This document shows, in pieces, positions 44,047-53,450 of a DNA stretch of 64,000 nt. Positions within the stretch are counted from its first letter, which is position 1; the number at the start of each line of letters is the position of its first letter. The notes beneath the pieces are model-generated. The model was not told the origin of the DNA. It saw only the letters and a program-made list of their open reading frames with translations, and searched no databases. Position numbers and translations under genes: made by a program. The DNA is from Comamonadaceae bacterium (GTDB lineage: Bacteria; Pseudomonadota; Gammaproteobacteria; Burkholderiales; Burkholderiaceae_C). The stretch spans positions 1-64,000 of the forward strand of contig CANGLW010000012.1 in NCBI GenBank assembly GCA_947454955.1, written 5' to 3'.

Positions 44047-45452
44047 TTTTTCTTGACCGGGCGCTGCCAGTTCGCCAGGCTCACCTGCTTGGCACGTGCC
44101 ACCGTCAAAGCGCCAGGCGCTGTGTTTTTGGTGATGACTGAGCCACCGCCCACCGTGCCGCCTTCGCCAATGGTGACGGGCGCAATCAACACGCAGTTCG
44201 AGCCGATGTGCACGTCCGCACCAATCTCGGTGTGGTGTTTGTTGGCGCCGTCGTAATTGGCGGTGATGCTGCCTGCGCCATAGTTGACGCGCTCACCCAG
44301 CGTGGCATCGCCCACATACGCCAGGTGGTTGGCTTTGGCACCGTCTTTGAGGGTGGCGTTTTTCACCTCCACAAAGTTGCCGATGTGCACCTCTTTGCCC
44401 AGCACCGCGCCGGGGCGCAAACGTGCAAAGGGACCAATGAGGGCACCCGAGCCCACTTGCACCGGCTGCTTGCCGCCATCGATGTGGGTGTAGGGGTGAA
44501 TGACCGCACCCTCAGCAATGTGTGCGTTGGCAATCACGCAGTTCGCGCCGATCTTCACACCATCGCCCAAAGACACCTGGCCTTCGAACACGCAGTTCAC
44601 ATCAATGTCCACATCTTGGCCGCAAGCCAAGGTGCCGCGGATGTCCAAACGCGCCGGGTCGGCCAAGCGCACACCCTGGTTCATCAACACATGGGCCACA
44701 CGCAATTGGTGGGCGCGTTCCAGCTCGGCCAATTGCACCGGGCTGTTGACCCCGGCCACTTGCACCGCATCCTTGGTTTTCACCGCCACCACCGGCACGC
44801 CATCGGCCACGGCGAACTTGACCACATCGGTCAGGTAGTACTCGCCTTGGGCGTTTTTGTTGTCCAGCCGCGCCAGCCAGGGCTTGAGCAAGGCCGTGGG
44901 CACGGCCATGATGCCGCTGTAGATTTCTTTGATTTGGCGCTGCGCCTCGCTGGCGTCTTTGTGCTCCACGATGGCTTGCACCGTCTCGCCCTGGCGCACA
45001 ATGCGCCCGTAGCCCGTGGGGTCGGCCATGTCCAGAGTCAGCAAGGCCAATTGGCTGCCTGCACACGCGGCAATCAGTTCACGCAAGGTGTCAGCTTGGG
45101 TCAGGGGCACATCGCCCGAGAGCACCACCACCACCCCATCGTCGGGCAACACGGGCATGGCCTGTTGCACCGCATGTCCGGTGCCCAGCTGCGGCTCTTG
45201 GCGCACAAAGCCAAGACCCGGGCCAGCCACGGCAGCTTCCACCTGCTCAGCGCCATGGCCGGTGATGACCACCACACGCCGAGCCTGCAGCTCGGTGGCG
45301 GTGTCGAGCACGTGTTGCAACAAAGCCCGGCCAGCCAAGCGGTGCAGCACTTTGGGCAAGCGGCTCTTCATGCGCGTGCCCTTGCCCGCCGCCATGATGA
45401 CAACGTCAATCGGCAGCACGCTCGCTTTGTGGGAAGATGTTGTGATGTCCAT
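44043..45452 (-). CDS. glmU: bifunctional GlmU (glucosamine-1-phosphate acetyltransferase / UDP-GlcNAc pyrophosphorylase)
   Basis: The N-terminal uridyltransferase has VVIMAAGKGTRMKSRLPKVL; the C-terminal left-handed beta-helix acetyltransferase has hexapeptides (GDGVKIGANCVIANAHIAEG) and NYDGANKHHTEIGADVHIGS. It makes UDP-GlcNAc. The ATG at 45452 gives 469 residues; a GTG at 45419 would give 458, nearer the usual length, and neither has a clear ribosome site. The start region overlaps the divergent lipoprotein gene by several bases. Confidence 0.94.
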   Translation of the reverse strand: MDITTSSHKASVLPIDVVIMAAGKGTRMKSRLPKVLHRLAGRALLQHVLDTATELQARRVVVITGHGAEQVEAAVAGPGLGFVRQEPQLGTGHAVQQAMPVLPDDGVVVVLSGDVPLTQADTLRELIAACAGSQLALLTLDMADPTGYGRIVRQGETVQAIVEHKDASEAQRQIKEIYSGIMAVPTALLKPWLARLDNKNAQGEYYLTDVVKFAVADGVPVVAVKTKDAVQVAGVNSPVQLAELERAHQLRVAHVLMNQGVRLADPARLDIRGTLACGQDVDIDVNCVFEGQVSLGDGVKIGANCVIANAHIAEGAVIHPYTHIDGGKQPVQVGSGALIGPFARLRPGAVLGKEVHIGNFVEVKNATLKDGAKANHLAYVGDATLGERVNYGAGSITANYDGANKHHTEIGADVHIGSNCVLIAPVTIGEGGTVGGGSVITKNTAPGALTVARAKQVSLANWQRPVKKK

Positions 45453-46326
45453 GTTCTGTCGCAATCGTCTGACCCGAATTATCAGTGCTTTGGCCTGGCT
45501 GCTCTTGAGCGGGTGCAGCGCGGTCAAAGTGGCTTACAACAACGCGCCCACCCTCACCTATTGGTGGATGGACACCGAATTCAACTTCAATGACAGCCAG
45601 GTGCCGGTGCTCAAAGAGAAGCTCTCGGCTTTTCACCAGTGGCACCGCCAGCAAGAACTACCCCAGTACCTCGACACCCTGCGCCAACTCCAAACCCTGC
45701 TCAGCGGCCAGGTAGCCCCGGCCCAACTTTGCGACATTTACGCCCAAGGCTTTAACTTTGCGCAAAGAATGGGCGATGAGGCTGCCAAGCCCATGAGCGG
45801 CCTGGTGGTGACCTTAACACCGAAGCAACTGGCTCATTTCTCAAAACAACGGGATAAAAGCCTGCAAAAGTGGCGCGAGGAGTGGCTGGAGGTCAGCGTT
45901 CAAGAACGCCAAAACAAGCGGCTCAAGCAGGTGGTGGAACGCGCTGAGATGCTCTACGGCCGCCTGGATGACGCCCAAACCGCCTTGCTGCGCCAACGCA
46001 TTCAAAACAGCGTGTTTGACCCCAAACGCACCGAGGCCGAGCGGGTGCGACGCAACCAGGACATCATGGCCGTGCTGCGTGAACACGCCTCAGGCAACAG
46101 CACCGAGCGCTTGACCCATGTGCAGGCCGAACTCATCGCACTCACCCGCCGCACCCTGCGCTCACCCGATGCGAGCTACCGTACGTACGTCGAAGATCTG
46201 ACCCGTGAGAGCTGCGACAGCCTGAGTGAATTGCACAACCTGAGCAGCCCGGCGCAACGCCGCAAAGCCCTCAAAACCCTGCAAGATTACGACGCCGATC
46301 TGCGACCCTTGATGCTGCCCAATTGA
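45445..46326 (+). CDS. DUF6279-type lipoprotein
   Basis: A 293-residue protein with a lipoprotein signal: a basic start, SALAWLLLSGCSAVKVAYNN with the lipobox LLSGC. The rest is highly helical and charged, with YWWMDTEFNFNDSQVPVLKE near the N-terminus. This pattern is found in conserved proteobacterial lipoproteins of unknown function (DUF6279). ATGs lie at 45445 and 45451; GGAAG upstream favours the first. Its first codons overlap those of glmU on the other strand. Confidence 0.78.
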   Translation: MSMFCRNRLTRIISALAWLLLSGCSAVKVAYNNAPTLTYWWMDTEFNFNDSQVPVLKEKLSAFHQWHRQQELPQYLDTLRQLQTLLSGQVAPAQLCDIYAQGFNFAQRMGDEAAKPMSGLVVTLTPKQLAHFSKQRDKSLQKWREEWLEVSVQERQNKRLKQVVERAEMLYGRLDDAQTALLRQRIQNSVFDPKRTEAERVRRNQDIMAVLREHASGNSTERLTHVQAELIALTRRTLRSPDASYRTYVEDLTRESCDSLSELHNLSSPAQRRKALKTLQDYDADLRPLMLPN

Positions 46327-46366
46327 GGGTGCTTGTGAGCTCTTGACGGCGCATGAGGGGTCAACC

Positions 46367-46966
46367 TCAAATCGGCCAGACCACCCCGTTGTCGTTGAGG
46401 ATGGCGTCCAGCGGCACGTCGTGCGGCTCGGGCTCCAGGTCATCCACATAGGCGTTGGTGTAACCCAGCCCCACGGTGAAGGGCTTGGGTTGTAGGGCGT
46501 TGAGCGTGCGGTCGTAAAAACCGCCGCCATAACCCAGGCGGTAACCCCCGGGGCCATAACCCACGCAAGGCACAAACAACAGGGTGGGCACAATGATTTC
46601 GGTGTCTTTGGGTTTGGGAATGCCAAAGGCATCTTCTTCCATCGGGCAGCCGGGGTACCAGGCGTGGAAACTCAGGGTTTTATGCACCTTGTCGATCACC
46701 GGCAGGCCGATGCGGCGCGGCTCGGGACGGTCAATCAACTCGCCGTCTTCTTTCCAGCGGTGCAAGGCGGGCAAGGGGTCAAATTCGCCCTTGATGGGCC
46801 AATAAGCCCCAATGACCACATCGTCACGCCCCACCAGCCAAATGCGCATGACCTGTTGCAAAAGTGCAGCGCGTTGCACCCGGTCAGTCAGGTTTTGCCG
46901 CGCTGCGATCAACAGCTGGCGAAGTTCTTTCTTGTGCTGCGCGTTTTTGTCCTGGGATGTGCTCAT
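46367..46966 (-). CDS. 5-formyltetrahydrofolate cyclo-ligase
   Basis: It converts 5-formyl-THF to 5,10-methenyl-THF with ATP. The 199-residue protein shows AHKKELRQLL-like opening (here QHKKELRQLLIAARQ), WPIKGEFDPLPAL, IIVPTLLFVPCVGYGPGGYR and LGYGGGFYDRTL, the conserved nucleotide and Mg site. The start at 46966 is 9 bases from the divergent lytic transglycosylase start. The longer open frame upstream is an antisense shadow of that gene. Confidence 0.93.
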   Translation of the reverse strand: MSTSQDKNAQHKKELRQLLIAARQNLTDRVQRAALLQQVMRIWLVGRDDVVIGAYWPIKGEFDPLPALHRWKEDGELIDRPEPRRIGLPVIDKVHKTLSFHAWYPGCPMEEDAFGIPKPKDTEIIVPTLLFVPCVGYGPGGYRLGYGGGFYDRTLNALQPKPFTVGLGYTNAYVDDLEPEPHDVPLDAILNDNGVVWPI

Positions 46967-46975
46967 AATTCCTGC

Positions 46976-49039
46976 ATGCAGTTTCAAGTCATTCTGACAT
47001 CGGTGGCCTTGCTCGCAAGCCTGATGTTGCCACACACCGCCCACGCCCGCACTGGCGAACGAGATGATGTGCTCACCGAGATGAGCCAGGCCTACAAAAA
47101 AGGTGATCGCAAGCGCCTGAGCGCCCTGTTGCCGCAAGCCCGCGGCCACGTGCTCGAACCCTGGGCCGCTTACTGGGAACTCACCTCGCGCCTGGACACC
47201 GCCAGCAACAGCGAAGTACAGGCATTTTTCAGCCGCTACGCCGGCAGTTACCAGGAAGACCGTTTGCGCAACGATTGGCTCTTGCAGCTGGGGCGTCGCC
47301 GCGAGTTCGAAGCCTTGTTGGTCGAGCTGCCCAAGTACCGCATGAACGACGACCGTGCGGTGCGCTGCTATGGGCTGTTGGCCGAGGCCACCCTCAAGGG
47401 CACCGATGTCTCGGCCCAGGTGGCTGAGTTGTGGCTGGCCCAAAAAGAGGCCGATGACGCTTGCGCCGCCGCCGCTGAGCAACAGTACCAAGCGGGCAAG
47501 CTCAAAGCCTCGGTGGTGTGGCAGCGCGCACGCTTGGGCTTTGAGAACGAACGTGTGAAAGTGGCCACCCAAGCGGTGGACATCCTCAACCCCAAATGGG
47601 CCGAGCAAGTGGGTGCGGTGTACGCCAGCCCGGTGCGTTTTCTGGACGACAAAGTCACCGCCCTGCGCGCCAAAACCAAAGAGCTGGTGACCCTGGCCCT
47701 GATACGCCTGGCCGCCACCGATGCCTCTGCGGCAGCCGATGAACTCAACAAAATCCGCTGGCGCACCCAACTCACCCATGAGGAACGCAGCTGGGTCTGG
47801 GGCGTGGTGGGCAAGCGTGCCGCCAGCCGCTTGACCGATGGCGCCATCAACTATTTCAGCCATGCGCAAGACCAGCACTTGAGCGCCGAACACCTGGCCT
47901 GGAAAGTCCGCGCGGGTTTGCGGGCGGGCAACTGGCCCGAGGTGCTCTCGGCCATCAACGCCATGCCCGAGCCCATGCGCCAAGACAGCACCTGGGTTTA
48001 CTGGCGCGCCCGCGCCATCTTGGCGCAGCAACCTGCTGTGGCGCAAAAGGGCCAAGCCAAAGGTTTAGCTGCCGCGCAAAGCTTGATGAACGAGGCTCAA
48101 GCCGCCAGCCCCGCACCGCAAGCCGATGCCACCACGGCAAGGCAACTGCTGGAATCGATCGCCTCCAACAAAGGCTTTTACGAACAGTTGGCGCTTGAAG
48201 AACTGGGTCGCCCCATCACCGTGCCAGAGGCGGTACAGCCCCTGAGTGCTACAGAAAAAGAAGCAGCACAACAAAACCCAGGGCTGCGCCGCGCGCTGTA
48301 CGCCATTCAAATGGGTTTGCGCCCTGAAGGCGTGCGGGAGTGGAACTACACCACCAACCTGCACACCCGCGGCGGCATGAGCGACCGAGAACTTTTGGCG
48401 GCCGCCCAACTGGCTTGCGACTTGCAGGTGTGGGACCGCTGCATCAACACCAGCGAACGCACCAAGGCCGTGGTGGACATGACCCAGCGCTACCCCATGC
48501 CCTTCAAACAAGAGGTGGTGCAGCGCGCCGGGCGCATTGGCCTGGATGCCGCGTATGTGTACGGCTTGATTCGCCAAGAGAGCCGCTTTGTGATGGACGC
48601 CCAGTCGCATGTGGGCGCCGCAGGTCTGATGCAGGTCATGCCGGCCACGGCCAAGTGGACCGCGAAAAAAATTGGCTTGTCGGATTTCAAGCCCCACCAA
48701 ATCACCGAGCGCGACACCAACATCACGATTGGCACGGGCTACTTGAAGCTGGTGCTCGACTCGTTTGAAGGCTCTATGCCCTTGGCCGCAGCCGCTTACA
48801 ACGCCGGCCCCAGCCGCTCACGCAATTGGCGTGGGCAGGATGGCAGCCCCACGCTGGAGGCCGCCATCTGGGCCGAAAACGTGCCCTTCAGCGAGACGCG
48901 CGACTACGTGAAAAAAGTGCTGGCCAACACCACCAACTACGCGGCCTTGCTGACCGGCAAACCCCAATCGCTCAAAGCGCGGCTGGGCACCATCGGCCCG
49001 CAGGGTCAGGCCAAATTTGTCGATGAAGACCTGCCTTGA
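46976..49039 (+). CDS. soluble lytic murein transglycosylase (Slt70-like)
   Basis: A 687-residue periplasmic enzyme that cuts peptidoglycan to 1,6-anhydromuropeptides. A signal peptide (VILTSVALLASLMLPHTAHA) is followed by a long helical superhelix domain (about residues 25-510). The C-terminal lysozyme-like domain has the catalytic Glu in YGLIRQESRFVMDAQSHVG, then GAAGLMQVMPATAKW and LPLAAAAYNAGPSRSRNW (here MPLAAAAYNAGP). The ATG at 46976 places the signal peptide first. It is 5 bases before the next gene. Confidence 0.93.
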   Translation: MQFQVILTSVALLASLMLPHTAHARTGERDDVLTEMSQAYKKGDRKRLSALLPQARGHVLEPWAAYWELTSRLDTASNSEVQAFFSRYAGSYQEDRLRNDWLLQLGRRREFEALLVELPKYRMNDDRAVRCYGLLAEATLKGTDVSAQVAELWLAQKEADDACAAAAEQQYQAGKLKASVVWQRARLGFENERVKVATQAVDILNPKWAEQVGAVYASPVRFLDDKVTALRAKTKELVTLALIRLAATDASAAADELNKIRWRTQLTHEERSWVWGVVGKRAASRLTDGAINYFSHAQDQHLSAEHLAWKVRAGLRAGNWPEVLSAINAMPEPMRQDSTWVYWRARAILAQQPAVAQKGQAKGLAAAQSLMNEAQAASPAPQADATTARQLLESIASNKGFYEQLALEELGRPITVPEAVQPLSATEKEAAQQNPGLRRALYAIQMGLRPEGVREWNYTTNLHTRGGMSDRELLAAAQLACDLQVWDRCINTSERTKAVVDMTQRYPMPFKQEVVQRAGRIGLDAAYVYGLIRQESRFVMDAQSHVGAAGLMQVMPATAKWTAKKIGLSDFKPHQITERDTNITIGTGYLKLVLDSFEGSMPLAAAAYNAGPSRSRNWRGQDGSPTLEAAIWAENVPFSETRDYVKKVLANTTNYAALLTGKPQSLKARLGTIGPQGQAKFVDEDLP

Positions 49040-49043
49040 TGCC

Positions 49044-49991
49044 ATGAAAAAAGTTTTGATCTTGGGTGGCTCTGGCTTTGTCGGCCGCCATGTCTGCGCC
49101 AAATTGGCCAAACTGGGTTGGCGCGTGACTGTGCCCACCCGCCGCGCCCTCAACGCCCAAGCGGTGCAAACCTTGCCCCTGGTCGATGTGGTGACCGCTG
49201 ATGTGCACGACCCGGCGCAGCTCGCAGCCTTGGTGGCCGGGCATGACGCGGTGATCAACCTCATTGCCATCTTGCACGGCACGCCCGAGTCGTTTGAGCG
49301 CACCCACGTCAAGCTGGTGCGCAGCCTCATCTCGGCCTGCAAAAGCCAAGGTGTCTCGCGCTTGGTGCATGTGAGCGCCCTGGGTGTGAGCGAGACGGTC
49401 AGCGCTGCGCCTTCGCTGTACCTGCGCAGCAAAAGCGAGGGCGAGGCCCTGCTGCGCGCCACCCGGCTGGACTGGACCATCATCCGCCCCAGCGTGATCT
49501 TTGGTGCAGACGACAAGTTTTTGAACCTGTTTGCCAAGATGTCACAAATCGCACCGTTCATCCCCTTGGCAGGCGCGCACAGCCAGTTCCAACCGGTGTG
49601 GGTGGAAGACGTGGCGCAAGCGGTGGTCAACGCCTTGCAAGGCCAAGGGCACCGCAAAGTGTTTGACGCTTGCGGGCCTGAGGTCTACACCTTGAAGCAA
49701 TTGGTGCAACTCGCAGGCAACGCCAGCGGCATCCCGGGCGGACGACCGGTGTTGCCTTTGCCTGAATGGGCGGGGCAACTGCAAGCCAGGGTGATGGAGC
49801 ACCTGCCCGGCGAGCCCTTGATGAGCCGGGACAACCTGGCTTCGATGCGCGTGGCCAATGTGGCCAGCAGCCTGCCGGGCTTGCAGGCCTTGGGCATCCA
49901 AGCCAGTGCGCTGAGCGCCATCGCCCCCACTTACTTGGGGCGTCACAACCCCATGCGGCGCAACGACGACTTGCGCGCCCACGCGCGCTAG
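49044..49991 (+). CDS. NDUFA9-like NAD(P)-binding protein (atypical SDR)
   Basis: A 315-residue Rossmann-fold protein. MKKVLILGGSGFVGRHVCAK carries the glycine motif; HVSALGVSETVSAAPSLYLRSK and IRPSVIFGADDKFLNLFAKM fit the complex I NDUFA9-like/NAD(P)H-binding group, whose bacterial members have poorly known roles (quinone binding or assembly of respiratory complex I is suggested for relatives). It lies between the transglycosylase (4-base gap) and cca (2-base gap), all in one direction. Confidence 0.82.
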   Translation: MKKVLILGGSGFVGRHVCAKLAKLGWRVTVPTRRALNAQAVQTLPLVDVVTADVHDPAQLAALVAGHDAVINLIAILHGTPESFERTHVKLVRSLISACKSQGVSRLVHVSALGVSETVSAAPSLYLRSKSEGEALLRATRLDWTIIRPSVIFGADDKFLNLFAKMSQIAPFIPLAGAHSQFQPVWVEDVAQAVVNALQGQGHRKVFDACGPEVYTLKQLVQLAGNASGIPGGRPVLPLPEWAGQLQARVMEHLPGEPLMSRDNLASMRVANVASSLPGLQALGIQASALSAIAPTYLGRHNPMRRNDDLRAHAR

Positions 49992-49993
49992 AC

Positions 49994-51280
49994 ATGCAGA
50001 TTTACCTGGTTGGCGGTGCCGTGCGCGATGCCCTGATGGGCTTGCCGGTTCAAGACCGCGACTGGGTGGTGGTGGGCGCCACGCCCGAGCAAATGACCGC
50101 GCTGGGCTACACGCCTGTTGGGCGCGACTTCCCGGTGTTTTTGCACCCGCAAACCCACGAAGAATTTGCCTTGGCCCGCACCGAGCGCAAGACCGCGCGC
50201 GGCTACCGCGGCTTTGCGGTGCAAGCCAGCCCCGAGGTCACCTTGGAAGAAGACCTGGCTCGCCGCGACCTCACCATCAACGCCATCGCCCTGCCCCTGC
50301 AAGCTTTACCGGCTGATGCACTGACCCACAAAACTGCTGTGGATGCGGCTGCATGGGCGGCACACTGGGTCGACCCCTATGGCGGAGCGCAAGACATCGC
50401 GCAGCGGGTGTTTCGCCATGTGACCCCGGCGTTTCGCGAAGACCCGGTGCGTATCCTGCGCGTAGCGCGTTTGGCCGCGCGCTTCACCGACTTCACCGTG
50501 GCACCCGACACCCAGCAACTCATGCAAGACATGGTGCAAGACGGCGAGGTGGACCACCTGGTGCCCGAGCGGGTGTGGCAAGAACTCAGCCGCGGCTTGA
50601 TGGGCGCGCAGCCCTCTCGCCAGTTTGAAGTTTTGCGTGCCTGTGGTGCCTTGAAAAAATTACTGCCCGAGGTTGACCGCCTGTGGGGCGTGCCACAAAG
50701 TGTTGAGCACCACCCCGAGGTGGACACCGGTGTTCATGTGATGATGGTGCTGGACATGGCCGCACGCTTGAACGCGCCGCTGCCGGTGCGCTTCGCCTGC
50801 CTGGGTCACGACCTGGGTAAGGGCACCACGCCAGCGGAGGTCTTGCCTCGCCACATCGGCCACGAAGAACGCAGTGTGCGTTTGCTGCGCGGTCTGGGTG
50901 AGCGGCTGCGTGTGCCCAACGACTGCAAAGAACTCGCCGCCGTGGTGGCACGTGAACACGGCAACATCCACCGCGCCGCAACCTTGGGGGCAGCGGCCCT
51001 GCTGCGCTTGCTGGAACGCTGCGATGCCCTGCGTCAACCCGAACGCTTTGAAGCGGTGTTGATGGCTTGTGAGTGCGATGCCCGCGGGCGTTTGCACCGC
51101 GACGACCAACCCTACCCGCAAGCCACGCTGCTCACAACCGCGCTGGTGGCCGCGCAAAGCGTTGCTACTGAAGTGATAGCTGCCCAAGCCCAATCGGCCG
51201 GCTTGAGCGGCCCGAAAATTGGTGAAGCCATCCACCAAGCGCGGGCGCAAGCGATTGAAGCAGCTTTAAGCCAGCTCTGA
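49994..51280 (+). CDS. cca: CCA-adding enzyme with HD domain (multifunctional Cca)
   Basis: It adds or repairs the 3'-CCA of tRNA. The 428-residue protein starts MQIYLVGGAVRDALMGLPVQ, with the active-site DRDWVVVG, then RRDLTINAIA, EDPVRILRVARLAARF, and a C-terminal HD domain (FACLGHDLGKGTTP) as in the E. coli type, which also has phosphatase and phosphodiesterase activities. The ATG at 49994 fits the family start exactly. It follows the NDUFA9-like gene by 2 bases. Confidence 0.95.
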   Translation: MQIYLVGGAVRDALMGLPVQDRDWVVVGATPEQMTALGYTPVGRDFPVFLHPQTHEEFALARTERKTARGYRGFAVQASPEVTLEEDLARRDLTINAIALPLQALPADALTHKTAVDAAAWAAHWVDPYGGAQDIAQRVFRHVTPAFREDPVRILRVARLAARFTDFTVAPDTQQLMQDMVQDGEVDHLVPERVWQELSRGLMGAQPSRQFEVLRACGALKKLLPEVDRLWGVPQSVEHHPEVDTGVHVMMVLDMAARLNAPLPVRFACLGHDLGKGTTPAEVLPRHIGHEERSVRLLRGLGERLRVPNDCKELAAVVAREHGNIHRAATLGAAALLRLLERCDALRQPERFEAVLMACECDARGRLHRDDQPYPQATLLTTALVAAQSVATEVIAAQAQSAGLSGPKIGEAIHQARAQAIEAALSQL

Positions 51281-51283
51281 TTT

Positions 51284-51478
51284 TCAGAGCAAGCGCGCCA
51301 AGCCAGCGGCCACCATGCTGAGGATGACGGTGGTGGTCACCGGCAAAAACACCTCTCGCCCGAAAATAGAAAAACGAAAGTCGCCGGGAAATTTGCCAAA
51401 GCCGAGCTTTTTCACCCAAGGCGTGAACGCATTGGCCAGCATCAGCACCAGAAAAATCACAATCAACCAACGGAACAT
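51284..51478 (-). CDS. DUF2905 small membrane protein
   Basis: A 64-residue protein with two hydrophobic segments (WLIVIFLVLMLANAF and VTTTVILSMVAAGLARL) flanking LGFGKFPGDFRFSIFGREVF, which is the diagnostic core of DUF2905 proteins. The function is unknown. The frame is open further upstream, but the family begins with this MFRWLI. It lies 8 bases downstream of the methyltransferase gene on the same strand and is convergent with cca. Confidence 0.85.
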   Translation of the reverse strand: MFRWLIVIFLVLMLANAFTPWVKKLGFGKFPGDFRFSIFGREVFLPVTTTVILSMVAAGLARLL

Positions 51479-51486
51479 GGCGGGCC

Positions 51487-52590
51487 TTACAAAGTGTGGG
51501 TGCGGTCGCCTGGCATGAAGCCAAAACCGTTGGGTGAAGAAAAGCTTGACGGGTTCCAACCCTTGGCCAAGCCGATGACCTTGAAGAGCTCGCCCATCTC
51601 ATGCTCCATGAGCAGCTTTTGCGCATTCGCGCGCTGGGCCAACTCAGCTTGCGCCATGCGTTCGGGCAGCCCGGCGTTGATCAAAAACCTGGCCTGGCTG
51701 GTGTAACCCAGCACGTCCAGCCCCGCGTCTTGCGCAGCCAAGGCCACGCCAGTGAAGTTCACATGCGCGGTGATGTCTTTGAGGCCCACATCGGCCAGCG
51801 GGTTGTCGTCCATCTGGTGCGCGCGGTGGCACACCACCGTGCCCGTGTGGCGCTGCGGGTGGTAGTACTCGGCCTCGGTGAAACCGTAGTCGATGAAGAA
51901 CGCCGCACCGCGCTGCAAATGCTGCGCGATGGTGCGCACAAAGGCTTCGCCCTGGGGGTGAATTTCGGTCAGGTAATCGTGCGGGCCGTCGATGGCCATG
52001 GGTGGGCGCAGGTCTGTGACGCGGTCTTCCCAGACCAAACCGTCTTGCCAGGCCACACCGCGTTCGTGCCAGGTGCCATCCGTGCGCTGCAAGAGCTTGA
52101 CGGGCATGGCGTCGAGCACTTCGTTGCCCACCACCACGCCTTCGAAGTTTTCCAGGGCACTGACCCAACGCACCTTGTGCGCATGGGCCGCCAAGGTGGC
52201 TTGCTGGCGGGCCTTGAGCGCGCCTGAGACGTCCACGATGGTGTAGCGCTGCACTTGATCGCCCAAGGCATCCAGCAGCTGTAAAGCCAGGGCGCCTGAG
52301 CCCGCACCGAACTCCCAGACTTCATGGGTGCCGCTGGCTTGCAGGGCTTGGCTGATGGGCTGGGCCAAGGTTTGACCGAACAGGGGTGAGAGCTCGGGGG
52401 CGGTCACAAAGTCGCTGCCCGAGCCAGGCATGAGGCCAAGCTTGCGCAGGTCATTGGCGTAATAGCCCAGCCCTGGGGTGTAGAGGGCCAGGTGCATGAA
52501 GGCATCAAAGCCCAGCCAAGCACCGGCCTGGGCGATGGCATCTGCAATGCGCGCACGTAGGTCGGCGCTGAGGGAATCGGCGTGGTTCAA
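51487..52590 (-). CDS. MidA/NDUFAF7-like SAM-dependent methyltransferase
   Basis: A 367-residue methyltransferase of the PF02636 type. The SAM-binding motif is EVWEFGAGSGALALQLLDA (about residues 91-109); GYYANDLRKLGLMPGSGSDF and ELSPLFGQTLAQPI precede it, and AAFFIDYGFTEAEYYHPQR follows. The mitochondrial relative methylates an Arg of a complex I subunit; the bacterial role is not settled. It is divergent from the pteridine-reductase-like gene, 70 bases apart. Confidence 0.87.
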   Translation of the reverse strand: MNHADSLSADLRARIADAIAQAGAWLGFDAFMHLALYTPGLGYYANDLRKLGLMPGSGSDFVTAPELSPLFGQTLAQPISQALQASGTHEVWEFGAGSGALALQLLDALGDQVQRYTIVDVSGALKARQQATLAAHAHKVRWVSALENFEGVVVGNEVLDAMPVKLLQRTDGTWHERGVAWQDGLVWEDRVTDLRPPMAIDGPHDYLTEIHPQGEAFVRTIAQHLQRGAAFFIDYGFTEAEYYHPQRHTGTVVCHRAHQMDDNPLADVGLKDITAHVNFTGVALAAQDAGLDVLGYTSQARFLINAGLPERMAQAELAQRANAQKLLMEHEMGELFKVIGLAKGWNPSSFSSPNGFGFMPGDRTHTL

Positions 52591-52660
52591 GGTGAGGCGG
52601 CTGACGGGCGCAAAAGGTCTCGAGTCGTTAAACTCTCAGGTTCTGCCCAATTGTCACCGA

Positions 52661-53446
52661 ATGTCAAACACCACCCCCTCAAGCGCCAGCCACACCCCCC
52701 GTGTGGTGCTGGTCACCGGCGCGGCCAAACGGCTGGGGCGCGAGATCGCCCTGGCCCTGGCTGGCAGCGGCTGGCAGGTGGCGGTGCATTACCGCGGCTC
52801 AGAAGCAGATGCTCTGGAAACTGTAGCGCAATGCCAAGCTTTGTCGGGCAACAGCGCGGCTTTTGATGCCAACTTGAACCAAGAAGACGCGGTGCGCGGC
52901 CTGCTGCCCCGCGTGATGGCGCACTTCGGGCAAGTGGATGCCGTGGTCAACAGCGCGGCCCTGTTTGAACATGACGATGCGCCCAGCTTCAGCTTTGAGC
53001 GCATGGCCCAGCACCTGCAGGCCAACACCGGCGCGCCGATTTTGTTGGCCCAAGCCCTGCACACCCACCTGCAAGCGCGCGGCGCGCAAGGTGCGGTGGT
53101 CAACATGCTGGACCAAAAGCTCTGGAACCAGAACCCCGATTTTTTGAGCTACACCCTTTCCAAAGCCGCCCTGGAAGCGGCCACCACCATGCTGGCCATG
53201 GGCCTGGCGCCCACGGTGCGGGTGGTGGGGGTGGCCCCGGGTTTGACGCTGACCAGCCACATGCTGAGCGACGAAAAGTTTGCCGCCCTGCACCAACTCT
53301 CGCCCCTGGGCCGTTCGTCCACGCCCGCCGATGTGGCCGCAGCGGTGGTGTTTGCGCTGAGCAACGCATCCATCACCGGCACCACGCTGTTGGTGGATGG
53401 TGGTCAGCACCTGATGCGTTTTGAGCGCGATTTTTCTTTGATGTGA
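52661..53446 (+). CDS. pteridine reductase-like SDR (PTR1/FolM type)
   Basis: A 261-residue short-chain reductase. VLVTGAAKRLGREIALAL matches the pteridine-reductase version of the cofactor motif. The active site reads VVNMLDQK...SYTLSKAALE, with Asp in place of the usual SDR Ser and the Tyr-xxx-Lys pair, as in Leishmania PTR1. FolM-type enzymes reduce dihydromonapterin or dihydrofolate. The folB gene 4 bases downstream supports a role in pterin or folate metabolism. Confidence 0.85.
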   Translation: MSNTTPSSASHTPRVVLVTGAAKRLGREIALALAGSGWQVAVHYRGSEADALETVAQCQALSGNSAAFDANLNQEDAVRGLLPRVMAHFGQVDAVVNSAALFEHDDAPSFSFERMAQHLQANTGAPILLAQALHTHLQARGAQGAVVNMLDQKLWNQNPDFLSYTLSKAALEAATTMLAMGLAPTVRVVGVAPGLTLTSHMLSDEKFAALHQLSPLGRSSTPADVAAAVVFALSNASITGTTLLVDGGQHLMRFERDFSLM

Positions 53447-53450
53447 CGCC

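Noticed and set aside
45445-46326. Outer-membrane assembly role for the DUF6279-type lipoprotein
   Set aside because: Only the lipobox and helical content are visible; nothing supports a specific function.
46664-46975. Open frame upstream of the lytic transglycosylase that would add about 100 residues
   Set aside because: It is antisense to the cyclo-ligase gene, and the signal peptide begins exactly at the ATG at 46976.
46967-48055. Long minus-strand open frame extending the cyclo-ligase by over 360 residues
   Set aside because: It is the shadow of the GC-rich transglycosylase gene; the conserved cyclo-ligase part begins after the ATG at 46966.
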